In this document: positions 1-6,723 of the stretch, in pieces | Layout of the letters: the number at the start of each line of letters is the position of its first letter | Numbering within the stretch: the stretch's first letter is position 1 | DNA from: an uncultured Bacilli bacterium | GTDB taxonomy: Bacteria; Bacillota_I; Bacilli_A; RF39; UBA660 | Length of the DNA stretch: 31,906 nucleotides | Direction of reading: 5' to 3' | Assembly (NCBI GenBank): GCA_910583945.1 | Contig: CAJTYF010000014.1 | Location: 1-31,906, forward strand | The notes under the pieces: generated by a model | Database searches by the model: none | Seen by the model: only the letters and a program-made list of their open reading frames with translations | Told to the model about the DNA's origin: nothing | Program-made: the position numbers and the translations under genes

Positions 1-40
1 AGTTGCAACTTTTCTCCTTTTTAGATGGGGTTTAAAATTT

Positions 41-57
41 TGCCGGAACTTAAATTA
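41..57. repeat. Left copy of a 17-nt terminal inverted repeat
   Basis: On the minus strand this region reads TTTAAGTTCCGGCAAAA (about positions 37-53). The same 17 bases occur on the plus strand at about 31853-31869, near the other end of the window. I saw no third copy. A 17-base match with a CCGG core is not expected by chance in 32 kb of such AT-rich DNA. On the minus strand an AAGGAG-like sequence follows it at about 14-21. What the repeat does is unknown; see the finding. Confidence 0.6.
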
Positions 58-71
58 AGTAAGAATGGATA

Positions 72-107
72 TTGCAAAAAGCAAGATAAACGTGTATATT
101 ATATAAT
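72..107 (+). promoter_or_regulatory. Promoter of the secreted repeat protein
   Basis: TTGCAA at 72-77 is followed after 17 bases by TATATT at 95-100; an overlapping perfect TATAAT lies at 102-107. A ribosome binding site, AGGAAGG, follows at 110-116, nine bases before the ATG. The promoter lies between the 17-nt repeat and the gene. Confidence 0.6.
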
Positions 108-125
108 AGAGGAAGGTATGTAAAT

Positions 126-2270
126 ATGAACAAAAAAAGAGGCATTGTTATTGCCGTAGTATTATTTTTATTTTTAGGAACAAGTACTTTTGTTTTTGCG
201 AATCCTAGTCAAGATGAAATTAAAGGAACAGGAACAAAAGATGAGCAAAAAACAAATAAAACGGATTCAGATAAGCCAAGTAATGAAAACACAACTAATC
301 CAGAGGAAATCAATCCTCCTGAAGGGACAGAAGATGATATTTTAAAACCAAATGAAACCGATACTGATAATAATGGTGAAAATATTATAATTAATCAAAC
401 GAAACCGAATCGTCCTAATAATAATGGAACAACAAATAATAACCCAAACAATAATCAAAATCAAAACAACAGCAATAATAACAATAATACTCAAGTTCCA
501 GATAACAATGAGGAAAATCCCACAAAACCCGAGTTACCAGATTTAAATGAAGAGAACAAAATTAAAGATGCTGAAGAAGCCTTAGATAAAGCTGAGAATA
601 ATTTAACACAAGAAAATATTAATGACGCACAGGATAAAATTAATCAAATAACAGATCCCGATAAAAAACAAGAACTACAAGATAAACTAGATGAATTACA
701 AAATAAACTTGATGAGGAAACCAAAATCAAAGATGCTGAAGAAGCCTTAGATAAAGCTGAGAATAATTTAACTCAAGAAAATATTAATGACGCACAGGAT
801 AAAATTAATCAAATAACAGATCCAGATAAAAAACAAGAACTACAAGACAAACTAGATGAATTACAAAATAGACTTGATGAGAAAACCAAAATTAAAGACG
901 CTGAACAAGCAATAGAAGATGCAAAAAATAATTTAACTCAAGAAAATATCGATAAAGCTCAAGATAAAATCAATCAAATAACAGATTCAGATAAAAAACA
1001 AGAACTACAAGATAAACTAGATGAATTACAAAATAGACTTGATGAAGAGAACAAAGTTAAAGATGCTGAACAAGCAATAGAAGATGCAAAAAATAATTTA
1101 ACTCAAGAAAATATCGATAAAGCTCAAGACAAAATTAATCAGGTAACAGATCCCGATAAAAAACAAGAACTACAAGATAAACTAGATGAGTTACAAAATA
1201 AACTTGACGAAGAGAACAAAATTAAAGATGCTGAACAAGCAATAGAAGATGCAAAAAATAATTTAACACAAGAGAATATTGATACAGCTCAAGATAAAAT
1301 TAATCAAGTCACAGATTCAGATAAGAAACAAGAACTACAAGACAAGCTTGACGAGTTACAAAACAATTTTATTATAAAAAAATTAGTTCAAACTTTAGAA
1401 GAAAAAGTAACAAATGCAACAAATATAGCAGAAATTGATGGAGCACGAGATTATAGAACAAACAATCAAATCACAGATAAAGTAAATGCTTTAGAAAATG
1501 AAGAGTTAAAAAATGAACTAACATTGATTCTAAATGAACTAGCTAAAATCCTAGACGATACAATAAGTCCAATCATTGAAGGCATTGAAAATAATGCTTA
1601 TGTGAACACAGCAGTATCCATTTCAATTAAAGATGAAAACGAATTTAAAATTTATTTAAATAATGAAGAAGTAACACAAGACAATCTTTCAAACATCACT
1701 GAAGATAAAGTTTACAATTTAGTAGTAATTGATAAAGCTTTTAACCAAACTGAAATTCAATTTACAATTGATACCCAAGCTCCTATAATAGAAGGTATTG
1801 AAAATAATACGACTTATGAAGAAAATGTAACCATCACCGTTTCAAATGAAACTCAAGAAGTAATCGTTTATTTAACGAAAGATGGAGAAAATATTCCATA
1901 TACATTAGGTACAGAACTATCTGAAAATGGAACGTATACTATTTACGCTTTAGATAAAGCACACAATAAATCAGAAGAAATAAGCTTTACGATTGATAAA
2001 AATGAGGATGAACCATTTGTATTTGAAGATATGACTTTCTTTACAACCGATCATATTAGTGTCAAAAATACCGCTTATTCATGGATGAAAATCTACAGTC
2101 CTTATGAAAGTACAGATTTTGTAAAAGAATACACAGTTACTTATAGTACAGTCTATAAAATTGAACTTTATGATGAAGACAAAAACTTAGTCAATACAGT
2201 AAACATGGTTTACAACAAAGAAGAAAAAAGTATTCTTAAAAATACAATGAAAGCATTTAATATGAGGTAA
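126..2270 (+). CDS. Secreted repeat protein with helical repeats and two Ig-like domains
   Basis: 714 residues. A Sec signal peptide occupies residues 1-25, with a hydrophobic core and likely cleavage at VFA/NP. Residues 26-140 are a low-complexity Asn/Thr/Pro/Glu linker, typical of a wall-spanning spacer. Residues 145-419 are five near-identical 55-aa helical repeats (starts at 145, 200, 255, 310, 365) of the type KDAEQAIEDAKNNLTQENID, which resemble helical modules of Gram-positive surface proteins. Two Ig-like beta domains follow at about 490-620, each starting with a P-I-I-E-G-I-E-N-N motif and ending in F-T-I-D. The last 90 residues are an unrecognised module. No LPXTG motif, C-terminal membrane anchor or lipobox is visible, so wall attachment, if any, is by another route. 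A surface or adhesive role is inference. The next gene starts six bases downstream. Confidence 0.8.
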   Translation: MNKKRGIVIAVVLFLFLGTSTFVFANPSQDEIKGTGTKDEQKTNKTDSDKPSNENTTNPEEINPPEGTEDDILKPNETDTDNNGENIIINQTKPNRPNNNGTTNNNPNNNQNQNNSNNNNNTQVPDNNEENPTKPELPDLNEENKIKDAEEALDKAENNLTQENINDAQDKINQITDPDKKQELQDKLDELQNKLDEETKIKDAEEALDKAENNLTQENINDAQDKINQITDPDKKQELQDKLDELQNRLDEKTKIKDAEQAIEDAKNNLTQENIDKAQDKINQITDSDKKQELQDKLDELQNRLDEENKVKDAEQAIEDAKNNLTQENIDKAQDKINQVTDPDKKQELQDKLDELQNKLDEENKIKDAEQAIEDAKNNLTQENIDTAQDKINQVTDSDKKQELQDKLDELQNNFIIKKLVQTLEEKVTNATNIAEIDGARDYRTNNQITDKVNALENEELKNELTLILNELAKILDDTISPIIEGIENNAYVNTAVSISIKDENEFKIYLNNEEVTQDNLSNITEDKVYNLVVIDKAFNQTEIQFTIDTQAPIIEGIENNTTYEENVTITVSNETQEVIVYLTKDGENIPYTLGTELSENGTYTIYALDKAHNKSEEISFTIDKNEDEPFVFEDMTFFTTDHISVKNTAYSWMKIYSPYESTDFVKEYTVTYSTVYKIELYDEDKNLVNTVNMVYNKEEKSILKNTMKAFNMR
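558..1382 (+). repeat. Five tandem 165-bp in-frame repeats
   Basis: Units begin at 558, 723, 888, 1053 and 1218, spaced by exactly 165 bp. Each encodes 55 residues. Units 1 and 2 share the EEALDKAENN variant and units 3-5 the EQAIEDAKNN variant, which indicates stepwise duplication. The frame is kept, so copy number can change without inactivating the protein. Confidence 0.95.
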
Positions 2271-2276
2271 AAGAAA

Positions 2277-2675
2277 ATGGCGTACATGAAGTTTAAAGAA
2301 TTAACAAAATATTTTGATTTTAAAACAGAAATTCGGGATATCGATACCCTTCCAGACTACACCAAAGAATATCTAAATCCTGAAATAGAGAGTATCTTAT
2401 TAGCCTATAAAAATAGTAAAGATTATATGGTATTCACGAATAAGAGAATGATTTTATTTGATCGTGACACCGTAGCCATTTATTACAAAAAGATTCACAT
2501 TGTTCCTTACAAATCCATCTCAACAAGTGCAATAAATTATAAGCCAGGTAAAGTAGAACTCTTATTCAGCTTAGACAGTGGTTATCAACTACACATTAAC
2601 TTTATCAGTATGAATCATGATAAAAAAGAAAATTTAAAAAATGTTTACAAATTCATGATGAACACCATTATATAA
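2277..2675 (+). CDS. Bacterial PH-domain protein (YvbH-like, bPH_1 type)
   Basis: 132 residues, no signal peptide or membrane segment. The core FTNKRMILFDRD followed by a beta strand and PYKSIS at about residues 54-81 is the usual signature of bacterial pleckstrin-homology-like domains of the YvbH/bPH_1 group. These are soluble beta-barrel domains of mostly unknown ligand. The ATG at 2277 is preceded at 2264-2268 by GAGGT, which overlaps the end of the upstream gene, so the two genes are probably co-transcribed. An in-frame ATG three codons in is an alternative start. A perfect hairpin terminator follows directly. The fold assignment is good; no function can be read from the sequence. Confidence 0.75.
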   Translation: MAYMKFKELTKYFDFKTEIRDIDTLPDYTKEYLNPEIESILLAYKNSKDYMVFTNKRMILFDRDTVAIYYKKIHIVPYKSISTSAINYKPGKVELLFSLDSGYQLHINFISMNHDKKENLKNVYKFMMNTII

Positions 2676-2702
2676 ACTAGAGTTGGCTCTAGTTTTCATT
2701 TT
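2675..2702 (+). terminator. Intrinsic terminator
   Basis: A perfect 8-bp stem AACTAGAG/CTCTAGTT with a TTGG loop (2675-2694) is followed by TTCATTTT. It closes the two-gene unit 126-2675. Confidence 0.8.
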
Positions 2703-2733
2703 ATAAAAATAAATAGGAAAGGAGACATTAAAA

Positions 2734-3714
2734 ATGAAAAAAAAGAATCCCATTTTAATAGGAGGGATTATCATCTGTTTTCTTCTTTTTTTATTAATCT
2801 CTCAGTTATTATTTACCGATAAAATTATAGCTATAGACACGAGTGTTTATAACTGGTTAAATTATTATCTTATAAACGATGTGCTTACAAATATTATGAA
2901 AGGGATTACTTGGGGAAGCCACCCAATCTTTTTAATCATTCTTTTATTCGCTCTAGCTCTTCTAGTTAAAGATAAAAAGAAAGTCATCGCCATTTATGTT
3001 AATCTTTTTGGAATTGTTTTCTTAAATCAAACCTTTAAACTAATATTAAAAAGATTAAGACCCTTATCCATTAATCTAATCACAGAGACCGGATACAGCT
3101 TTCCATCAGGTCACGCGATGGTCTCTTTATCTTTGTATGGTTTTTTAACGTATCTTTTTCTCCAACAACAAAAAAAGAAGTCAACTAAAATCATGACTTT
3201 AATAATAAGTAGCTGTTTAATTTTCTTAATCAGCTTTAGTCGGATTTATCTTGGTGTTCATTATTTTTCGGACGTCTTAGCTGGACTTTTATTCTCGACC
3301 TTTTACTTATATCTTTTCATCAAAGCCTATAACAATTTCAAATGGAAAAAGAATTGGATAAAGCTTATGAACAGCTTTAAATATGCTTTTGAAGGCATTC
3401 GTTCCTCTTTTAAAAGTGAAAGAAATATGAAAATTCACGTTACGGTTTTAAGTTTTGTACTTTTATTTGGCATATTATTAAAAATAAGCCTTTTAGAATG
3501 GATAGCTTGTATCTTTTGCTTTGCCCTCGTGATTGGTGGAGAGCTTTTTAATACCGCTTTAGAAACCACCGTGAACTTAATCACCGAAGAAAAAAATGAA
3601 AAAGCTAAGAAAGCCAAGGACATCGCCGCTGGTGCGGTTTTAGTCTTTGCTCTTGCAAGTAGTATCATCGGCATTCTCATCTTTTTACCAAAATTTATCG
3701 CACTTTTAAAATAG
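2734..3714 (+). CDS. PAP2 phosphatase fused to a DgkA/UndK-type lipid kinase
   Basis: 326 residues, membrane protein. Residues 1-200 are a PAP2 (type 2 phosphatidic acid phosphatase) domain with all three signatures: K102...R109-P110, PSGH at 124-127 and S169-R170...H176...D180. Residues 214-326 are a small prokaryotic diacylglycerol/undecaprenol kinase with SFKYAFEG, SERNMKIH, E270...NTA(273-275)..E277 and KAKDIAAGAVL (293-303); the Asp usual four residues after E277 is Asn281. PAP2 proteins of this kind often dephosphorylate undecaprenyl pyrophosphate, and Firmicute DgkA phosphorylates undecaprenol, so one protein could work on both sides of undecaprenyl phosphate recycling. That combined role is inference. 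The start has a strong AAAGGAG site at 2717-2723. It precedes a VanRS-like system, which fits an envelope role. Confidence 0.9.
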   Translation: MKKKNPILIGGIIICFLLFLLISQLLFTDKIIAIDTSVYNWLNYYLINDVLTNIMKGITWGSHPIFLIILLFALALLVKDKKKVIAIYVNLFGIVFLNQTFKLILKRLRPLSINLITETGYSFPSGHAMVSLSLYGFLTYLFLQQQKKKSTKIMTLIISSCLIFLISFSRIYLGVHYFSDVLAGLLFSTFYLYLFIKAYNNFKWKKNWIKLMNSFKYAFEGIRSSFKSERNMKIHVTVLSFVLLFGILLKISLLEWIACIFCFALVIGGELFNTALETTVNLITEEKNEKAKKAKDIAAGAVLVFALASSIIGILIFLPKFIALLK

Positions 3715-3729
3715 AAAAGAAAAAAGAAA

Positions 3730-3773
3730 TTAAGAAAAATTTAAGAATTGTTACTTCATACTTATGTTATAAT
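3730..3773 (+). promoter_or_regulatory. Promoter with TTAAGAA direct repeats before the response regulator
   Basis: Two TTAAGAA heptamers start at 3730 and 3741, exactly 11 bp apart, the spacing usual for OmpR-family dimers binding head to tail. An extended -10 TGtTATAAT lies at 3765-3773. A similar repeat pair follows the kinase gene at 5576. Autoregulation by the adjacent regulator is inferred. Confidence 0.55.
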
Positions 3774-3793
3774 ACAGGCGAAAGGAAAGAAGT

Positions 3794-4486
3794 ATGAGTA
3801 ATATATTAATTGTGGACGATGAAAAAGAAATTGCGGACCTAGTAGAAATCTACTTAAAAAATGAAAACTTTAAAGTTTATAAATACTATCAAAGTGAAGA
3901 AGTGTTAGAACAATTAGAAAATTTATCGTTAGATTTAGCAATCCTTGATGTCATGATGCCTGAAATCGATGGCTTTCAACTTTGTCAAAAAATAAGGGAA
4001 AAAAATTATAACTTTCCCATAATTTTTGCCACCGCAAAAGTAGAGGAAATGGACAAAATAAAAGGATTAACCCTAGGAGCGGACGACTACATCACCAAGC
4101 CTTTTGAACCTTTAGAACTCATTGCACGCGTTAAAGCCCAATTAAGAAGGTATCAAAAATACAACACTTACATCCCAAACGAGAATAAAATTGAATTTCG
4201 AGGCATTCGAATAGACAACGCCACCCATGAATTTTATTTAAATGAAAAAAAAATAAACCTCACCAAAACCGAATTTTCTCTACTATGGCTGTTATGTTCA
4301 AATCGGGGAAGTGTTTTAAAAAGCGATGACTTGTTTAGAAAAATTTGGAATATGGACTATTTTGATAAAGACAACAACACCATCATGGTACACATAAGAC
4401 ATTTAAGAGAAAAAATGGGCGACACCAGTAAAAATCCAAAATACATTAGAACCATTTATGGAGTGGGGTATAAAATTGAAAAATAA
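3794..4486 (+). CDS. OmpR/VanR-family response regulator
   Basis: 230 residues. An N-terminal receiver domain has the acidic pair DD at 8-9, phospho-acceptor Asp52 in LDVMMP, Thr80 and Lys102 in ITKPFEP. The C-terminal 100 residues are a winged-helix OmpR/PhoB DNA-binding domain ending in the usual IRTIYGVGYKIEK. It is a DNA-binding transcription regulator phosphorylated by the kinase encoded next, whose start overlaps its end. The receiver and winged helix are complete, at the usual family length. VanR-like is the nearest familiar subgroup, but a vancomycin link is not implied, since no vanHAX genes are present. Likely targets are its own promoter and possibly the peptidase gene at 5684, from the shared TTAAG repeats. 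Confidence 0.92.
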   Translation: MSNILIVDDEKEIADLVEIYLKNENFKVYKYYQSEEVLEQLENLSLDLAILDVMMPEIDGFQLCQKIREKNYNFPIIFATAKVEEMDKIKGLTLGADDYITKPFEPLELIARVKAQLRRYQKYNTYIPNENKIEFRGIRIDNATHEFYLNEKKINLTKTEFSLLWLLCSNRGSVLKSDDLFRKIWNMDYFDKDNNTIMVHIRHLREKMGDTSKNPKYIRTIYGVGYKIEK

Positions 4487-5579
4487 TTTAGTTAAAAACA
4501 CTTTATCAAACTTTATCATTAAAGTAGTAGCCCTAAGTGTTCTTCTTCCACTTTTTTATTTTATAATGCTCTTGGTTGTGAATCAATCGGATTTTAATTG
4601 GCTTTATCAATTCTCTCCCAATCTTTACTTTGTCTTATTAAAAATCTTCAAATTTTTATTTCTAAACTCTTTTTCTTTACTTTTTCTTCTTTTGATTTGG
4701 TTTCTTCTATTTCTTTACTTTGTATTTAAAATGCTAAAAAAAATAGACTTTTACATCACTTGTACCATAGAGCAAATCGATCATTTATTTAGTAAAGAAA
4801 GAACAAATATTGAATTACCCAAAGAACTTTCAGATTTAGAAAATAAATTAAACTATTTAAAAATGTGCCATGAAAAAAATGAAAGACTGGCAAAAGAAAG
4901 CACCGAAAAAAAAGATGAATTAATCATCTACTTAGCCCATGATATTAAAACGCCTTTAACCTCTATGATTGGCTATCTTTCACTTTTAGATGAAATCGAC
5001 GATATGCCTAAAAGAAAACAAAAAAAATACATTAAAATTGCCTTAGAAAAATCTTATAAATTGGAAGAATTAGTAAATGAACTCTTTGAAACCGCTCGAT
5101 TTAATTCGGAGAAAATAATTTTAGAAAAAGAAGACGTTAATTTGAGACTTATGCTTGAACAAATCATCGATGACTTTTATCCTACACTAAAAGAATTAAA
5201 CAAAGAAATTCACTTAGAAGGGGAGAAAAACATCTCCATTTTTGTTGATTCTCTTAAAATGGCCCGTGTATTCAATAATTTAATAAAAAATGCCATTAAT
5301 TATAGTAATAAAACAAAAGATATTTGGATGGATGTAAAAGTGGAAAATGAGAAAGTCGTCATTAAAATAATCAATCAAGGCAATGAAATTCCTAAAGAAA
5401 AACTAAATCGAATCTTTGAAAAATTTTATCGATTGGATGCCTCTAGAAACTCTAAAACGGGTGGAAGTGGTTTAGGACTGGCGATTGCGAAAGAAATTGT
5501 TTTATTACATGGTGGAACAATTGAAGCAAAAAGTAATAAAAAAGAAACCAGCTTTATAGTCACTCTCCCTTTAAATTAA
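4476..5579 (+). CDS. VanS-like sensor histidine kinase
   Basis: 367 residues from TTG at 4476. That start is preferred because GGAGTGGGG lies eight bases before it; the in-frame ATG at 4458 has no ribosome binding site. The gene overlaps the regulator gene by 11 bases, which implies translational coupling. Two membrane segments (about residues 10-35 and 55-85) enclose a very short outer loop of about 20 residues, so there is no large sensor domain, as in kinases that sense within the membrane or through a partner. The HisKA domain has His155 in LAHDIKTPL. The ATPase domain has the N box around NNLIKNAINY (about 267-276), the F box EKFYRLD and GGSGLGLAI. All catalytic motifs are intact. The ligand is unknown. 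Confidence 0.92.
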   Translation: MKNNLVKNTLSNFIIKVVALSVLLPLFYFIMLLVVNQSDFNWLYQFSPNLYFVLLKIFKFLFLNSFSLLFLLLIWFLLFLYFVFKMLKKIDFYITCTIEQIDHLFSKERTNIELPKELSDLENKLNYLKMCHEKNERLAKESTEKKDELIIYLAHDIKTPLTSMIGYLSLLDEIDDMPKRKQKKYIKIALEKSYKLEELVNELFETARFNSEKIILEKEDVNLRLMLEQIIDDFYPTLKELNKEIHLEGEKNISIFVDSLKMARVFNNLIKNAINYSNKTKDIWMDVKVENEKVVIKIINQGNEIPKEKLNRIFEKFYRLDASRNSKTGGSGLGLAIAKEIVLLHGGTIEAKSNKKETSFIVTLPLN

Positions 5580-5593
5580 GAAAAACTTAAGAT
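5576..5593 (+). promoter_or_regulatory. Second TTAAG direct-repeat pair
   Basis: TTAAGAA at 5576 and TTAAGAT at 5587 are again 11 bp apart; the 17 bases from 5576 to 5592 differ from those from 3730 at a single position. The first repeat overlaps the stop codon of the kinase gene. A hairpin at 5620-5666 lies between this site and the peptidase gene, so whether it controls that gene is uncertain. Confidence 0.45.
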
Positions 5594-5619
5594 AATAATA
5601 AGGAAAAAATAAAGCAAGA

Positions 5620-5666
5620 ACAATTATAAAAAACTATAATTTTTATAGACTTATAATTGTTTTTTT
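5620..5666 (+). terminator. AT-rich hairpin with T-tract after the kinase gene
   Basis: ACAATTATAA (5620-5629) pairs perfectly with TTATAATTGT (5651-5660), with an inner CTATA/TATAG extension, and is followed by seven T. It would end transcription of the two-component operon, or act as an attenuator before the peptidase gene. Confidence 0.65.
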
Positions 5667-5683
5667 ATGGGAGGAATGACAAA

Positions 5684-6478
5684 ATGCAAAAAAAGAAACT
5701 AAGAAAAGGGTTGATAGTAATTCTTTTAGGGTGTGCCTTATTCTTTTATCTAACCAGTCAATACAAAGAAATAAAGTTGCCTAAATATTTATTATCCAAA
5801 GATACCTTAACCGATTCTCTTTATGAACTTTCAAAATACGACAAGCGAGTCATTAAAATCATTGAAAATCAGGAAGCGTATCCCACTATTTTATTAGAAA
5901 TGTTAAGTAGAAATAGAGATTTAATGGATTATGTTTTAAACTACCCTCAAAAGAAAAATCAAATTTTTACCGATAACATAGGAGGGGTTGAAAAAGGGGT
6001 GTATCCTCTTTTACTTCAATACGATGAGCGATGGGGCTATGGAAAATATGGAGACGCTACACTAGCCATTAATGGGTGTGGACCGACTTCTGTTGCCATG
6101 ATTATAGCGGGGTTAACAGGTAAAAATGAAATTACTCCTTATGATGTTGCCACCTATGCTGAGAAAAAAGGGTATTATCAAAATGGAACCAGTTGGAGCT
6201 TTTTTACAAACGGTGTCAAACATTTTGGAATAGAAGGTGAAAGCATTCCATTATCCAAAAAGAAAATAAAAGAAGAACTCAATAAAAAACATCCCATTCT
6301 TCTAAGCATGCGTCCAGGAGATTTCACAACAACGGGACATATTATCTTAATAACAGGAGAAAAAGAGGATAAATTTATTGTCCGTGACCCCAATAGCAAA
6401 GAAAGAAGTAACAAACTTTGGTCTTACGAAACCTTAGAGCCTCAAATTAAAAACTTATGGGCCTTTAAAACGATATAA
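5684..6478 (+). CDS. Membrane-anchored C39-like papain-fold peptidase
   Basis: 264 residues from ATG 5684, with GGGAGGA at 5669-5675; an upstream in-frame TTG at 5657 lies inside the terminator and is rejected. A single hydrophobic segment at about residues 8-25 after KKKKLRKG-type basic residues anchors the protein with its bulk outside. Residues 105-264 match the peptidase C39-like family (PF13529 type): Cys132 in INGCGPTS, His219 in TTGHIILI and Asp235 in VRDPNS form the expected catalytic set. Such proteins are cysteine peptidases or amidases acting at the cell surface; the substrate is unknown. The position after a VanRS-like pair suggests it is an output or accessory of envelope sensing. 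It is not fused to an ABC transporter. Confidence 0.82.
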   Translation: MQKKKLRKGLIVILLGCALFFYLTSQYKEIKLPKYLLSKDTLTDSLYELSKYDKRVIKIIENQEAYPTILLEMLSRNRDLMDYVLNYPQKKNQIFTDNIGGVEKGVYPLLLQYDERWGYGKYGDATLAINGCGPTSVAMIIAGLTGKNEITPYDVATYAEKKGYYQNGTSWSFFTNGVKHFGIEGESIPLSKKKIKEELNKKHPILLSMRPGDFTTTGHIILITGEKEDKFIVRDPNSKERSNKLWSYETLEPQIKNLWAFKTI

Positions 6479-6511
6479 AGACAATTTTCGTCAATTTTTT
6501 TAATCAGCCTT

Positions 6512-6520
6512 TGTTATGAT
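6512..6520 (+). promoter_or_regulatory. Extended -10 promoter of the Cse60-like gene
   Basis: TGtTATGAT at 6512-6520 lies 16 bases before the ATG at 6536 and is close to the TGtTATAAT form used elsewhere in the window. No convincing -35 or sporulation-sigma motif is seen here. Confidence 0.5.
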
Positions 6521-6535
6521 TTTCTAGGTGATAAA

Positions 6536-6718
6536 ATGAAAGTAAAATGTTTTGATGAATCCCACGAAAAGGATTTAGAAAAATCAATAAATGCTTTTCT
6601 ATCTAGTACAAATAGTGATATAATTGATATTAAATATCAAGTAGCAATTAATGTTTGTGGAGAAGAACAAATTTATTGCTTTTCAGCGATGATTATTTAT
6701 ACCTCGAAGTCGGAGTGA
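6536..6718 (+). CDS. Cse60-family small sporulation-associated protein
   Basis: 60 residues. The N-terminal KVKCFDESHEKDLEKSIN and C-terminal EEQIYCFSAMIIYTS match the conserved ends of the Cse60 family (PF10957 type), and the length is the family norm. In Bacillus subtilis cse60 is a sigma-E-dependent sporulation gene of unknown biochemical role, but homologues are also found in non-sporulating Bacilli. The ribosome binding site is AGGTGAT at 6526-6532. The stop overlaps the ribosome binding site of the flippase gene, so the two are translated from one message. A cytosolic protein with no membrane segment. The family call rests on remembered motifs. Confidence 0.72.
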   Translation: MKVKCFDESHEKDLEKSINAFLSSTNSDIIDIKYQVAINVCGEEQIYCFSAMIIYTSKSE

Positions 6719-6723
6719 TAGAA

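Noticed and set aside
558..1382. CRISPR-like periodic array
   Set aside because: The period is 165 bp, repeats are contiguous without unique spacers, and they are in frame within a secreted protein gene.
5657..5683. Longer start (TTG) for the C39-like peptidase
   Set aside because: It lies within the hairpin and T-tract of a terminator and has no ribosome binding site; ATG 5684 has GGGAGGA.
3794..6478. Vancomycin resistance cluster
   Set aside because: Only VanRS-like regulators and a C39-like peptidase are present; there is no vanH, ligase, vanX or vanY gene.
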